A DNA stretch of 64,000 bases from Streptomyces spororaveus (GTDB taxonomy: Bacteria > Actinomycetota > Actinomycetes > Streptomycetales > Streptomycetaceae): assembly GCF_016755875.1 (NCBI RefSeq), contig NZ_BNED01000005.1:8011501-8075500 (forward strand), read 5' to 3'. The notes beneath the pieces were generated by a model, which saw nothing but the letters and a program-made list of their open reading frames with translations, was not told the origin of the DNA and searched no databases. The position numbers and the translations under genes were made by a program. Position 1 is the stretch's first letter. Each line of letters opens with the position of its first letter. This document shows, one piece after another, positions 33,913 through 43,301 of this stretch.

Positions 33913-34772
33913 GCGATGACCGCGACGGGCGCAGCGGCGTGGTGCAGGACCGCATGAGCCACGGACCCCAGATGCACGCCCAGAGGCGAGCGGCGCAGGC
34001 GGCGACCCACGACGATCAGGTCCGCGCTTGCCGCGGCCCGGACGAGCTGCTCGGGTGCGGGCCCCTCGAACGCCTCGTGGGTGACGCAAACGGACGGGAA
34101 CTTGTGCCGCCACGGCATCAGCATCTCGTCGAGCATCACGGTGATGGTCCGGCCGATCTCCCGCTCGTTCTCCGGGTCGAAGAAGGGCGCGTACTGGTAC
34201 ATGGACGGCATCTTCCAGCCGTGGATCGCACGCAGGGCGCAGCCGCGACGGTCGGCCTCCTCGAAGGCGAAGGCCAGTACCTTGTCCGCTGCCTCGTGGA
34301 TGTCGACGCCCAGGACGATCTGCCCGTAGCGGGTGGGCTGGGCCGCCTCGGGCGCGTCCGACTCGCGGACGAGCACCACCGGCGTCTCGGTGGCCACGAG
34401 TGTCGACAAACTCACCGAGCCGATGAGGAATCCCACCAGGCATCCCACCCCGCGGGAGCCGAGTACGAGCAGCCCGGCGTCGGCCGCCTCCGCGGCCAGG
34501 GCTGCCGCCGGCCTGCCGGAAAGGCATCTGGTCGAGACCTCCAGCCCGGGATGCCGGCGTCGCACGTCCTCCTCCGCTTCGGTGAGCACCTCGTCGGCCC
34601 AACGGTCGGCCGCTTCGCGGCCCGGCGCCGGTACCGAGGGGCTGATCAGCCAGTCGACAGCGTGGACGAGCCTCAGCGGCACTTCCCGCAGGACCGCTTC
34701 CCGGGCGCCCCAACGGGCCGCGGCCCGGCTCTCGGGAGAGCCGTCGACGCCGACGGTCACATGGTGCTTCAT
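33903..34772 (-). CDS. universal stress protein, two UspA domains
   Basis: 289 residues. Domain 1: VTVGVDGSPESRAAARWGAREAVLREVPLRLVHAVDW, loop LLVLGSRGVGCLVGFLIGSVSLSTLV. Domain 2: QIVLGVDIHEAADKVLAFAFEEADRRGCALRAIHGW, closing LIVVGRRLRRSPLGVHLGSVAHAVLHHAAAPVAVIAHG. First gene of the leftward Usp/CBS-BON block. A box pair lies 72 bp upstream (34845-34878). The 3' end is made of the heptamer repeat, so the C-terminus differs by a residue or two from its paralogues (ends HG rather than HE). Confidence 0.9.
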   Translation of the reverse strand: MKHHVTVGVDGSPESRAAARWGAREAVLREVPLRLVHAVDWLISPSVPAPGREAADRWADEVLTEAEEDVRRRHPGLEVSTRCLSGRPAAALAAEAADAGLLVLGSRGVGCLVGFLIGSVSLSTLVATETPVVLVRESDAPEAAQPTRYGQIVLGVDIHEAADKVLAFAFEEADRRGCALRAIHGWKMPSMYQYAPFFDPENEREIGRTITVMLDEMLMPWRHKFPSVCVTHEAFEGPAPEQLVRAAASADLIVVGRRLRRSPLGVHLGSVAHAVLHHAAAPVAVIAHG

Positions 34773-34844
34773 GGCGAGACCTCCTTGGGTGCCGCAGGAC
34801 CGTGGCCCTCTTCCAGCGTCACCTGCGGCGCGGCGACCGAGGAG

Positions 34845-34878
34845 GGGCCGACTGGCCCCATGTGGGACCGATCAGCCC
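34845..34878. promoter_or_regulatory. paired palindromic boxes upstream of the Usp/CBS-BON block
   Basis: GGGCCGACTGGCCCC (from 34845) and GGGACCGATCAGCCC (34864-34878), centres about 20 bp apart, 72 bp before the Usp start at 34772. They are also just past the end of the acp gene. Confidence 0.55.
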
Positions 34879-34881
34879 CCG

Positions 34882-35133
34882 CTACTTCACGGACGTGTGT
34901 GAGGCGACGTAGTCCGCGCAGCCGTCCAACGTGTTCAACGCCGGATAGTCGGTCTCGGGCAGGGCGAGACCGGTGCGCCCGCTCAGCGCCTCGATGAAGT
35001 TGAGGAAGTCGAGCGAGTCCATCTCCAGGCTGTCCCGGAAGTTCTCGTCCTGAGGGAGAGCGGCCGCGTCGGCGCCGGGAACCGCATCTGTCAGGACGTC
35101 CTTGATCAGTACGAGGGCCTCGTCACGGTTCAC
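34882..35133 (-). CDS. acyl carrier protein
   Basis: 83 residues from GTG 35133, overlapping the E2 stop by 4 bp. The phosphopantetheine site is LEMDSLDFLNFIEAL, with the Ser in DSLD. The helices EALVLIKDVLTDAVPG and LDGCADYVASH complete the four-helix fold. It is not near fatty-acid or polyketide genes. Instead it closes an acs-pdhA-pdhB-pdhC-acp operon, so it may accept an acyl group made by these enzymes or act in a specialised pathway. The position is unusual; the family assignment is firm. Confidence 0.85.
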   Translation of the reverse strand: MNRDEALVLIKDVLTDAVPGADAAALPQDENFRDSLEMDSLDFLNFIEALSGRTGLALPETDYPALNTLDGCADYVASHTSVK

Positions 35134-36458
35134 AGTTCCTCCGGTCGTTGGAGCAGGCGGTCGATGGACGTCAGGAAACGCGCCCCCGTGGCACCGTCGC
35201 TCGCACGGTGATCTGCGCAGAGCGTGGCCGTGACGGTCGGGTGCACCGTGAGCATCCCGTTCACGGCTACCGGCTGCTCGATGACACGCCCCAGACCGAC
35301 GAGCGCGACCTGCGGCGGGTAGATCACCCCGAAGACCGCCTCCACCCCCTGATCGCCGAGGTTGGTCACCGTCAGTGTTGGGTCGGCCGTCTCCGAAGCC
35401 CGCAGTCGGCCGCCGCGCGCCCGTGAGACCAGTCCCTTCAGCGTCGCCATGAGCTCCGGCAGCGGCATCGTGTCGGCGTCCGTCAGCGCCGGCGCGACGA
35501 GGCCTCCACCGCGCAGGGACACCGCGACACCGAGTCGCAGGGTGTGCGAGGGGACGAACGCTCCGTCCTTCCAGTAGCCGTTCAGTTCCGGTACTTGGCG
35601 TGCAGCCAGGGCAACCGATTTGAGCAGCAGGGCCGCCGGCACGAACCGTTCCGCCACGGGCCTGCTCGCATTCCGGTCGCGCATCCATGCCATCGCGACG
35701 GCCAGATCGATCTTCGTCGACAGGTAGTAGTGCGGGATCTCGCGGTTGGCGCGGCTCATCAGAGCCGAGATCGCCGCACGCGCCGGAGCTGCGGGCTCGG
35801 CCGTCGCCGAAGACGGGCGCGCTGGTTCGCTTTGGACCGCATGTGCCGGAGGGCCCGCCGTGGCAGCACGTACGTCGTCGGCCCGGATCGTGCCGCCCTG
35901 TCCGGTTCCCCGGAGCGCACCCAGGTCGACGCCCGCCGACCGGGCCAGCCGACGGGCGAGAGGCGAGGCCTTCACCCGATGCGGCCCTTCGGTCGGTGCG
36001 TGCTCCACGTCGGAACGGGTGATGCGACCGCCCTTGCCGGAGCCGTGCACGGATGACAGGTCGATGCCCTTCTGCTCGGCCAAGTGCCGCACCAGGGGAG
36101 AGGACACGGTGTCCCCGGCCGCGGTGGTGGTGCTGCCCGTGGCGGCTCGCAGTTCGGAGGCCGGGGCCGTCGGCTGCTTCGCAGGGGCAGGGGCAGGGGC
36201 AGGGACGGCGGCCGGAGGCTCAGTTCCCGTGTTGATGACGGCCATCCGTGTACCGACCGGCACGGTGGTACCCGGGTCGACGAGGAGTGCACCGACCGTT
36301 CCCGAGTCGAAGCACTCGACCTCGATCGTCGACTTCGCGGTTTCCACGACGGCGACGACATCGCCCTTCGTGACGGTGTCACCGGGGCCTACCAGCCACT
36401 CCACGAGGGTGCCCTCGTCCATGTCCGCGCCGAGGGAGGGCATGGTGAAGTCGGCCAT
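35130..36458 (-). CDS. pdhC: 2-oxo acid dehydrogenase E2 (dihydrolipoamide acetyltransferase)
   Basis: 442 residues. The N-terminal lipoyl domain has VVAVVETAKSTIEVECFDSG, with lipoyl-Lys in ETAKS. An Ala-Pro linker (PAAVPAPAPAPAKQ), written in DNA as a GGGGCA tandem, follows. Then come two E1/E3-binding modules (PLVRHLAEQKGIDLSSVHGSGKGGRITRSDV and PLARRLARSAGVDLGALRGTGQGGTIRADDV). The C-terminal catalytic domain has the active-site block LCADHRASDGATGARFL. One lipoyl domain but two binding modules is notable, because the operon has no E3 gene. It transfers acetyl from lipoate to CoA in the pyruvate dehydrogenase reaction; a branched-chain or acetoin substrate cannot be excluded. Confidence 0.88.
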   Translation of the reverse strand: MADFTMPSLGADMDEGTLVEWLVGPGDTVTKGDVVAVVETAKSTIEVECFDSGTVGALLVDPGTTVPVGTRMAVINTGTEPPAAVPAPAPAPAKQPTAPASELRAATGSTTTAAGDTVSSPLVRHLAEQKGIDLSSVHGSGKGGRITRSDVEHAPTEGPHRVKASPLARRLARSAGVDLGALRGTGQGGTIRADDVRAATAGPPAHAVQSEPARPSSATAEPAAPARAAISALMSRANREIPHYYLSTKIDLAVAMAWMRDRNASRPVAERFVPAALLLKSVALAARQVPELNGYWKDGAFVPSHTLRLGVAVSLRGGGLVAPALTDADTMPLPELMATLKGLVSRARGGRLRASETADPTLTVTNLGDQGVEAVFGVIYPPQVALVGLGRVIEQPVAVNGMLTVHPTVTATLCADHRASDGATGARFLTSIDRLLQRPEEL

Positions 36459-36459
36459 G

Positions 36460-37464
36460 TCAGGTCACCGTCCGGCGCACGGCGTCCACGATGGTCGCGG
36501 GCTGGGGAAGCGCCGCTTCTTCGAGCTGCCGTGCATAGGGAATGGGGACCTCCGCGCTGCATACGCGCTGAACGGGGGCATCGAGCTCGTAGAACGCCTG
36601 CTCGGTGATGCGGGACGAGATTTCCGCGGCCAGGCTGCCGCTGCGCCATGCCTCGTCGACGATCACGGCCCGGTGGGTTCGGCCGACGGACGCCATGACG
36701 GTGGCGTCGTCGAGGGGGCGCAGGGTGCGTAGGTCCACGACCTCCGCGCTGATGCCCTCCCCGGCAAGGGTTTCCGCTGCGGCCATGGCCTTCGGCAGAG
36801 AGCCGCCGTACGTGATCACCGAGACGTCCGTACCCGACCGGCGTACGGCCGCCGTGTCGAGATCGACGGCATCAACGGTGGCGTCCAGCGAGCCCTCCGC
36901 GTTGTAGAGACTGCCGTGTTCGAAGAGCAGCACCGGATCGGGGTCCGCGAGGGCGGCTGCGAGCATGTGGCGCGCGTCGTCGACCGTCGCGGGTGCCAGC
37001 ACCCTGATGCCGGGGATGTGGGCGTACCAGCCTTCGAGGCTGTGGGAGTGCTGGGCGCCGAGCTGTCGGCCTGCCCCGGTGGTCATGCGGATCACGACGG
37101 GGACGCTCAGCTGCCCGCCCGACATGTGGAGCAGTGTGGCCGCGTTGTTGAGGATCTGGTCCAGGGCCAGGAGACTGAAATTGACGGTCATGATCTCGAC
37201 CACGGGCCGCATCCCGCCGAGTGCGGCGCCGATGCCCGCGCCGACGAATCCGGATTCGGACAAAGGCGTGTCGCGGATACGGTCAGGTCCGAACTCTTCG
37301 AGCAGGCCCAGGCTGACGCCGAAGCATCCGCCGTACCGGCCCACGTCCTCGCCCATGAGGAAGACCCGTTCGTCCTGCAGCAGGGCTTCGCGCAGCCCCT
37401 CACGGAGCGCCTCCCGATAGGTGGTCGGCCGGGAAGTCCCGGTCGGTGCCTTCCGTGTGCTCAT
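36460..37464 (-). CDS. pdhB: 2-oxo acid dehydrogenase E1 beta subunit
   Basis: 334 residues from ATG 37464, overlapping the E1 alpha stop. Conserved transketolase-type pyrimidine domain: [75 protein letters not shown], with the Glu of GED contacting ThDP. The C-terminal transketolase domain has [60 protein letters not shown] matches the pyruvate/acetoin E1 beta type. Stop and E2 start are one base apart. It pairs with the alpha subunit as an alpha2beta2 E1. Confidence 0.9.
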   Translation of the reverse strand: MSTRKAPTGTSRPTTYREALREGLREALLQDERVFLMGEDVGRYGGCFGVSLGLLEEFGPDRIRDTPLSESGFVGAGIGAALGGMRPVVEIMTVNFSLLALDQILNNAATLLHMSGGQLSVPVVIRMTTGAGRQLGAQHSHSLEGWYAHIPGIRVLAPATVDDARHMLAAALADPDPVLLFEHGSLYNAEGSLDATVDAVDLDTAAVRRSGTDVSVITYGGSLPKAMAAAETLAGEGISAEVVDLRTLRPLDDATVMASVGRTHRAVIVDEAWRSGSLAAEISSRITEQAFYELDAPVQRVCSAEVPIPYARQLEEAALPQPATIVDAVRRTVT

Positions 37465-38540
37465 GCCGCGCCCCCGGTTTCGCTCGTGACGAAGCGGAGC
37501 AGGTCCGAGACCGGTTCGAGCGGGGCCTTCTCGGCCCGCTGTACGGACTGGTCGATCTCGGCGAGTACTTCCTTGTCGAGTTCTTCCATCACCCGGTCGT
37601 CGAGCTGCCCTTCGGAACGCATCAGTTCGGCCAGTCCTTTGAGGGGGTCGCGTCCCTTCCATTCCTCGATCTCGGACTTGGCCCGGTACCGGTCAGGGTC
37701 GTACATGGAGTGGGCGCGGAACCGGTAGGTCTGTGCCTCGAGGAAGTGCGGTCCGTTGCCTGCGCGCACGGACTCCGCCGCCCTGAGTGCGGCCGCTTCG
37801 ACGGCGAGGACGTCCATGCCGTCGACCGTCCACGCGGGCATTCCGTAGGAGGCGGCACGCATGGCGAGGTTGGTCTGGGCGTGCTCCCGGGCCAGGCTCG
37901 TGCCCATGGCGTACAAGTTGTTCTCGCAGACCAGCAGCAGGGGCAGCCGCCACAGGGCCGCGAGGTTGGCCGTCTCGTGGAACTCGCCTTCGGCGAAAGC
38001 TCCGTCCCCGAAGAAACAGCAGGTGACGCGGGTGCTGCCGCGCATCCGGTCGGCGAGTGCGAGTCCGGCGGCCAGGGGCAGGCCGCCGGCCACGATCGCG
38101 TTGCCCCCGTAGAAGCGGTGCGTGGCGTCGAACAGGTGCATGGAGCCGCCGCGTCCGCGGCTGCAGCCGGTGGCCCTGCCGTACATCTCGGCCATCACGG
38201 CGTCGGCGGAGACTCCGCGAGCCAGGGCATGCCCGTGTTCGCGGTAGGTGGAGACCACCGCGTCCTCCTCGCGCAGTGCCTGGTTGACGCCCACGGCGAC
38301 GGCTTCCTCACCGATGTAGAGGTGGACGAACCCACGGATCTTCGCGCCGCTGTAGAGCTCCACGCACCTTTCCTCGAACCGTCTGATGGCAAGCATCCGG
38401 CGGAGCAGGGACAGGTGGTGCCCGGGTGCGGGATGCCCGTCGGGAGCGCCGCGGGCGGTGGTGGCGGGTCCCTTCTTGTGCCCGCTCCTGCGTGCTGCGC
38501 TCCGGGCCTTTCCTTCGGGCTGCGGGGTGGTGCTGCTCAT
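37461..38540 (-). CDS. pdhA: 2-oxo acid dehydrogenase E1 alpha subunit (pyruvate dehydrogenase type)
   Basis: 359 residues from ATG 38540. The ThDP-binding signature runs from [31 protein letters not shown] near residue 190. [42 protein letters not shown] is the substrate-channel block typical of PdhA and Aco[15 protein letters not shown] carries the phosphorylation-loop counterpart. The first about 35 residues are a basic extension ([12 protein letters not shown]). It lies 25 bp after acs and overlaps pdhB. It decarboxylates pyruvate and loads acetyl on E2 lipoate. E3 must come from elsewhere on the chromosome. Confidence 0.9.
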   Translation of the reverse strand: MSSTTPQPEGKARSAARRSGHKKGPATTARGAPDGHPAPGHHLSLLRRMLAIRRFEERCVELYSGAKIRGFVHLYIGEEAVAVGVNQALREEDAVVSTYREHGHALARGVSADAVMAEMYGRATGCSRGRGGSMHLFDATHRFYGGNAIVAGGLPLAAGLALADRMRGSTRVTCCFFGDGAFAEGEFHETANLAALWRLPLLLVCENNLYAMGTSLAREHAQTNLAMRAASYGMPAWTVDGMDVLAVEAAALRAAESVRAGNGPHFLEAQTYRFRAHSMYDPDRYRAKSEIEEWKGRDPLKGLAELMRSEGQLDDRVMEELDKEVLAEIDQSVQRAEKAPLEPVSDLLRFVTSETGGAA

Positions 38541-38565
38541 GGTTCCGCCTTCTCTCACGAGCGGG

Positions 38566-40356
38566 TCATCCGGGGTTCTCCAGCGTGGACAGATCACCTT
38601 CGGGCAATCCCAGTTCCCGGGCGCGCAGCAGGCGGCGCATCACCTTGCCGCTGCGCGTCTTGGGGAGGTTCTGCTCGAACTCGATCTCTCTGGGCGCCAC
38701 CGCGGGGCCCAGCCGCCTGCGTGCGAACGCCAGAAGTTCTCGCTTGAGGGACGCGTCGGGGGAGAGCCCGGGACGGAGGGAGACGTATGCCTTGACGACG
38801 GCTCCCACGACCGGGTCCGGGCGGCCGATCACACCGGCCTCCGCGACAGCGGGATGCTCCATCAGCGCGCTCTCCACCTCGAACGGTCCGATCAGGTGTC
38901 CTGCCGACTTGATGACGTCGTCGGCGCGGCCGACGAACCAGAACCACCCGTCCTCGTCGCGTTTCGCAAGGTCGCCGGTGAGGTACCAGCCGTCTGCGAA
39001 GCAGGCCCGGTAACGGGCCTCCTCGTTCAGATAGCCCCGGAACATGGAGGGCCAGCCCGGACGCAGCGCCAGCTCTCCCTCGACGTCAGCCTCGGTGATG
39101 ACCCGAACGCGGCCTCCCGCGACCTCGGCGCGTCCGTCCTCGCCGCGTTCGAGCAACGCGGCCTCCACACCGGGCAGAGGCCGTCCCATGGAGCCGGGCC
39201 GGATGTCGCTGGCCGCGAAGTTGGCGATCATGATCGCCCCGGTCTCCGTCTGCCACCAGTTGTCGTGGATCGGCAGGCCGAGTACCTCCTGCCCCCACAG
39301 GACGGCTTCCGGGTTGAGCGGTTCACCCACGCTTGCGATGAAGCGCAGAGCCGACAGGTCGTACGGCCCGGGCAGATCCCGGGTGCCGTCCCTGGGGGTT
39401 GCACGCATGAGCATGCGGATGGCGGTCGGTGCCGTGTACCAGACGGTGACCCGATGGTTGTCGAGGATGCGGTACCAGCGGTGGACGTCGAAGTCCCCTT
39501 CGTCGACCATGACGGTCGCGCCGTGCGTGAGCGGGGCGATGATCCCGTACGAGGTACCGGTCACCCATCCCGGGTCCGCCGTACACCAGTACACGTCCTC
39601 CCGGCGCAGATCGAGCGCGAAGGCCGCCGTCGCGTGGTGGGCCACAACCGCTTCGTGCACGTGGACCGCGCCCTTCGGGGTACCGGTCGTACCGCTGGTG
39701 AAGTGCAGCAGCGCCATGTCCTCCGGATCGGTGGCCGGCACCGTGTACTCCTCCGGAGCCTCGTCCATGAGTGCGGCGAAGGAGAGCGTGCCAGGCGGCG
39801 GATCGGTCACCGGACCCACGAGCAGGACATGGTCCAGATGAGGCAAGCGGTGCCTGTTCTCCTCGACCTTGCGCCGGTACAGCGCCTCGGTGGTGACAAG
39901 GACCCGGGCATCGCCCAGCTCCAGCCGCTGGCGCACGGGCTCGGGGCCGAAGGCCGAGAAGAGCGGGCACAGCACGCGTGCGCTGCGCAGCGTGCCCAAG
40001 ACGGTCGTGTACAGCTCGGGGCAGCGGCCCAAGAGGGTGAAAACCCTCTCTTGTCGGTCCACGCCCAGGGAGGTGAGGACGTTGGCGAAGCGGCCGGTGA
40101 GGCCTCCGAGCTCGCCGTAGGTGAGGCGGGTGACGGTGTCGTCGGGTGCGATGCAGCGGAGTGCTTCCCGCCCGCCCCGGCCTGCCGCCAGGTGCCGGTC
40201 GACGGCCTCGTAGCCGATGTTCAGCCCGCCTCCAGGCAGCCCGGACAGCAAGGACCTGGCCGTTTCCCAGTTGAAGTCCGCGCGGGCCCGCTCGTAGTCC
40301 TGGAGCATGAAGACGACACCGGGGCCGGGCTGCTTGCGGATGATCGAGTAATCCAT
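38566..40356 (-). CDS. acsA: acetyl-CoA synthetase (AMP-forming)
   Basis: 596 residues, ANL superfamily. Motifs: [22 protein letters not shown] (A3, phosphate loop), [28 protein letters not shown] (A5), [40 protein letters not shown] (A7/A8) and the C-terminal [14 protein letters not shown], whose Lys is the usual acetylation-controlled catalytic residue. The [10 protein letters not shown] and WQTE texts identify acetate/short-chain acyl specificity of the AcsA type. First gene of the operon with pdhABC and acp. Two routes to acetyl-CoA (acetate and pyruvate) are therefore co-expressed. No palindromic box is seen in the 120 bp upstream. Confidence 0.92.
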   Translation of the reverse strand: MDYSIIRKQPGPGVVFMLQDYERARADFNWETARSLLSGLPGGGLNIGYEAVDRHLAAGRGGREALRCIAPDDTVTRLTYGELGGLTGRFANVLTSLGVDRQERVFTLLGRCPELYTTVLGTLRSARVLCPLFSAFGPEPVRQRLELGDARVLVTTEALYRRKVEENRHRLPHLDHVLLVGPVTDPPPGTLSFAALMDEAPEEYTVPATDPEDMALLHFTSGTTGTPKGAVHVHEAVVAHHATAAFALDLRREDVYWCTADPGWVTGTSYGIIAPLTHGATVMVDEGDFDVHRWYRILDNHRVTVWYTAPTAIRMLMRATPRDGTRDLPGPYDLSALRFIASVGEPLNPEAVLWGQEVLGLPIHDNWWQTETGAIMIANFAASDIRPGSMGRPLPGVEAALLERGEDGRAEVAGGRVRVITEADVEGELALRPGWPSMFRGYLNEEARYRACFADGWYLTGDLAKRDEDGWFWFVGRADDVIKSAGHLIGPFEVESALMEHPAVAEAGVIGRPDPVVGAVVKAYVSLRPGLSPDASLKRELLAFARRRLGPAVAPREIEFEQNLPKTRSGKVMRRLLRARELGLPEGDLSTLENPG

Positions 40357-40477
40357 GGCCGGGTCCTTCTCCTTGCCTTGGAACCATCAAGGAGACAGCG
40401 TCACGTCGGGTGACGGCCGTAAACGCAGCGAGCGGGCGTCGGAGATTCCCCCAGATGGGCGACACGGGACGTCGCCG

Positions 40478-41173
40478 TTACAGGGACATCCCGTAGGCGG
40501 TGCGGTGCGGTGGGGTGGGCAGGGAGCCATCGTGGGTAGCCGCCAGGCGGGAGGCGACTGCGACCACACCGTCCAGCTGGCTGGTGAGGCGGATCAGGAC
40601 CGGAATCTGGCTCTGTTTCTCCAGCCGGCCCTCCAGTGTCACGATGCCGTCGACCACGTGGACGGTGACCGCATCGGCGCTCAGCCCCATCGTGTCCACG
40701 AGTATGTCCGCGACTACGCGGTGACGTATCTCCGAGTCCGGTCGCAGGAAGAGCCAGAGCAGGTCACGGCGGGTGACGATGCCGACGAGTCGGTCCTCGT
40801 CGTCCACGACCGGCAGTCGCTCGACGCCGCGGCGGGCCATCAGCCGGGCGGCTCCTGCCGCGGTCTCGTCCGCGTGAACCGTCACCGCCGGTGCGGACAT
40901 GGCCTCACCAGCGGTGAAGGTCACCTCGGACGGGAATGGGGCCCCGCCCCGGCCGGTATCGGGCTCCTCGCCCACCGGTGCGTGATCGGCGGCTGCGAGG
41001 CCGATCAGGTCGCTCTCGGAGACGATGCCGAGCACCCGGTCCTCGTCGTCGAGGACCGGCAGTCCGCTGATGTCGTGCTGAGCGAGCAGCTTCGCGACAT
41101 CCTTGAAAGGGGTGGACGTCACGACCGAGACGACCTCGTCGGTCATCAGGTCTCCGACCTTGATGTGCTTCAT
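40478..41173 (-). CDS. CBS-pair plus BON domain protein
   Basis: 231 residues from ATG 41173 (ribosome site AGGAGGTG). CBS 1: VGDLMTDEVVSVVTSTPFKDVAKLLAQHDISGLPVLDDEDRVLGIVSESDLI. CBS 2: AMSAPAVTVHADETAAGAARLMARRGVERLPVVDDEDRLVGIVTRRDLLWLFLRPDSEI. BON: HRVVADILVDTMGLSADAVTVHVVDGIVTLEGRLEKQSQIPVLIRLTSQLDGVVAVASRLA. The inter-CBS linker is long and acidic (GEEPDTGRGGAPFPSEVTFT). It is divergent from the second Usp pair and shares the 41265-41299 boxes with it. It could read into the acs operon 120 bp on. Confidence 0.88.
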   Translation of the reverse strand: MKHIKVGDLMTDEVVSVVTSTPFKDVAKLLAQHDISGLPVLDDEDRVLGIVSESDLIGLAAADHAPVGEEPDTGRGGAPFPSEVTFTAGEAMSAPAVTVHADETAAGAARLMARRGVERLPVVDDEDRLVGIVTRRDLLWLFLRPDSEIRHRVVADILVDTMGLSADAVTVHVVDGIVTLEGRLEKQSQIPVLIRLTSQLDGVVAVASRLAATHDGSLPTPPHRTAYGMSL

Positions 41174-41264
41174 GAGGCACCTCCTGCCGTCACGGCGATC
41201 CACCCGGACGGGAACGCCGGAGGACGCCGATAACCACGATCCGCCCCGTGCCAAGAGACGAGGA

Positions 41265-41299
41265 GGGCCGAATGGTCCGGAGCCGGGCCCGATCGGACC
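41265..41299. promoter_or_regulatory. paired palindromic boxes in a divergent CBS-BON / Usp promoter region
   Basis: GGGCCGAATGGTCC (41265-41278) and GGGCCCGATCGGACC (41285-41299), centres about 20 bp apart. They lie 91 bp before the leftward CBS-BON start and 136 bp before the rightward Usp start. Confidence 0.55.
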
Positions 41300-41435
41300 T
41301 GTGCCGCACCTGCGGCGCGGGATTGCATGAACCAGGACCACCGGTCCCTGCCAGGTACTGAAGGGCCGTCCTGACCGAGAAGTCAGAAGAGCCGACCGGA
41401 GAGCCCGACCCCTGGCGGCTCCCTGAGGAGGAACC

Positions 41436-42338
41436 ATGGAAGGCACCACGAGCAGCTCGGAACTCGGCGCCGTCGTCGTCGGTGTCGACGGCTCCGAACC
41501 GGCCCGGTGGGCAGCGTTCTGGGCGGCGGCGGAGGCCGCGCGCCGCGAGTGCCCGCTGCGCATCGTGCACGGGTCCGACACGGACGGCCGGGTCCTCTAC
41601 GTCTCGGCGAAGAGCATCGAGCATGTCCGCCAGGCGGGCCGGGAACTACTGGATGCCACGGTGGCCGCAGTCACGGAGCGGTTTCCCGGCCTGCAAGTCA
41701 ACGCCGAGTTCAGCCGCAGGGCACCGGTCCCGAGCCTCCATCAGGCCGCGGGCCCCGACGGCACCATCGTGGTCGGCAGCCGGGGGCTGGGCGGTTTCAG
41801 CTCCCTCATGCTCGGATCGGTCGGCCTCAGGGTCGCAGCGGGGGCGAAGACGCCCGTCATCATCGTCAGGGGCACCGAGAACGGCGCTGGGACGGGCGCG
41901 GTGCTCGCCGCCGTCCGTGACGAGCACGACCTCGATTGCGCACGGTACGCCGCACGCGAGGCACAGATCCGCGAGGGCTCACTGCGGCTGCTGCACGTGT
42001 GGAACATCCTGCAGTCCGTCGGCGAGGTCGTGACCCTGCTCGACGACGTGGAGGAAATCGCCAACGAGCAGGTCCATCACCTGAACGCGGTGGCGGACCG
42101 GGTGCGCCAGGAGTTTCCGGACCTGGCCGTGCAGGGTGACGCGGAGAAGAGCACGTCAGTGGCTTCTGTCCTGGTCGAGGCTTCGCGCCGGGCGGACCTG
42201 CTGGTGATGGGCGGCCGAAGGGCACCCAGCTACCTCGGGCCCACCCTCGGACGGGTCACGCACAGCCTCGTCCATCATGCCCACTGCCCCGTAGAGCTCA
42301 TTCCGCGCCACACGGACGAGAACGGGAGCGAATCGTGA
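41436..42338 (+). CDS. universal stress protein, two UspA domains (copy 2 of the duplicated pair)
   Basis: 300 residues, the same length as its paralogue at 11001. It opens SSELGAVVVGVDGSEPARWAAFWAAAEAARRE and carries VVGSRGLGGFSSLMLGSVGLRVAAGAKTPVIIVRGTENGAG, nearly the same text as copy 1. Domain 2 closes LLVMGGRRAPSYLGPTLGRVTHSLVHHAHCPVELIPRH. Ribosome site GAGGAGG precedes ATG 41436. It overlaps the next Usp gene by 4 bp exactly as copy 1 does, so the pair was duplicated as a unit. Confidence 0.9.
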   Translation: MEGTTSSSELGAVVVGVDGSEPARWAAFWAAAEAARRECPLRIVHGSDTDGRVLYVSAKSIEHVRQAGRELLDATVAAVTERFPGLQVNAEFSRRAPVPSLHQAAGPDGTIVVGSRGLGGFSSLMLGSVGLRVAAGAKTPVIIVRGTENGAGTGAVLAAVRDEHDLDCARYAAREAQIREGSLRLLHVWNILQSVGEVVTLLDDVEEIANEQVHHLNAVADRVRQEFPDLAVQGDAEKSTSVASVLVEASRRADLLVMGGRRAPSYLGPTLGRVTHSLVHHAHCPVELIPRHTDENGSES

Positions 42339-43195
42339 GCGACGCGGGCGCACACGAGGAGATCGTCGTCGCCATCGACCCGGCCAGGGACTGGCGTCTT
42401 CCCCTGGCCTGGGCGGTGGACGAGGCCGGGCGACGCCGGCTACGGCTGCGACTCGTGGTAGCCGTACCTCCTCAGCACGACACGCAACACGTCGACGACA
42501 CACCGCGTAGCATCGCCTTGCACCAGGTGGCCGCGGACACCCTCGGCGAGGCTGCCGCCTGGAGCAGGGAGCGACACCCGGAGGTCGAATCGGTCGTGGA
42601 TCTCGTCGAGGGGTTCCCCGCCCCGGAGATCGGTCGTCTGTCGAGGCGGGCCCGCATGATCGTGCTCGGCTCCCGTCACCTGAGCCGGACTTCGGAGTTC
42701 CTCAGCGCCGGTTCCCTGGTTGTTCCCGTCAGCGCCCAGGCGCAGTGTCCGGTCATCGTCGTGGGCGACGCCGAGCACGTCACGCAACAGCCGCCCTACC
42801 TGGTGGTGGGCATTGACGGGAGCGATTCCTCGAAGGCGGCCCTCGCGCTGGCCTTCGAAGAGGCCGACCTCAGGGGGGCCAGGCTGCGTGCCGTGTCGGT
42901 GTGGGAGCCCCCGCTCTTCCTGCACCACGACGAGGAGGCCGCGCTCCAAGGGCAACGACGCATGCTGTCCGAGACGACGGCAGGCTGGTCGCAGGAGTAC
43001 CCGGACGTCGTGTTGACGCACGAGGTGCTGTCCGGGCACCCGGTGGAGGAGCTCGCCGGTGCCGCCGAGCACGCCCTCGCCGTGGTCGTGGGCCGTCGAG
43101 GCAAGGGAGGTTACACGGGCATGCGACTCGGATCGGTCGTCCACGGGCTGCTGCACCGGGCGCACTGCCCGGTGATCACGGTCCCCGTGCGTTGA
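42335..43195 (+). CDS. universal stress protein, two UspA domains (copy 2, partner gene)
   Basis: 286 residues from GTG 42335. It opens EEIVVAIDPARDWRLPLAWAVDEAGRRR and shares with copy 1 (11903) the blocks DDTPRS/MTAL, LVLGSRHLSRT.EFLSAGS and YLVVGIDGSDSSKAALALAFEEADLRGARLRAVSVW. The last loop VVVGRRGKGGYTGMRLGSVVHGLLHRAHCPVITVP is a full ATP-type motif, while the domain 1 loop is degenerate. No ATPase or DUF1918 follows it, unlike copy 1, so the duplicated segment ended here or downstream parts were lost. Confidence 0.9.
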   Translation: MSDAGAHEEIVVAIDPARDWRLPLAWAVDEAGRRRLRLRLVVAVPPQHDTQHVDDTPRSIALHQVAADTLGEAAAWSRERHPEVESVVDLVEGFPAPEIGRLSRRARMIVLGSRHLSRTSEFLSAGSLVVPVSAQAQCPVIVVGDAEHVTQQPPYLVVGIDGSDSSKAALALAFEEADLRGARLRAVSVWEPPLFLHHDEEAALQGQRRMLSETTAGWSQEYPDVVLTHEVLSGHPVEELAGAAEHALAVVVGRRGKGGYTGMRLGSVVHGLLHRAHCPVITVPVR

Positions 43196-43301
43196 GGACT
43201 GCGTGACGACGCCCGCCATCGGGTGCACCGAGCATCGTGGCGGTACGACGGAAGCCGAACCGGAACCCGAGAGCGGACAGCGCTGAGCCTTCAGGCGGTG
43301 C

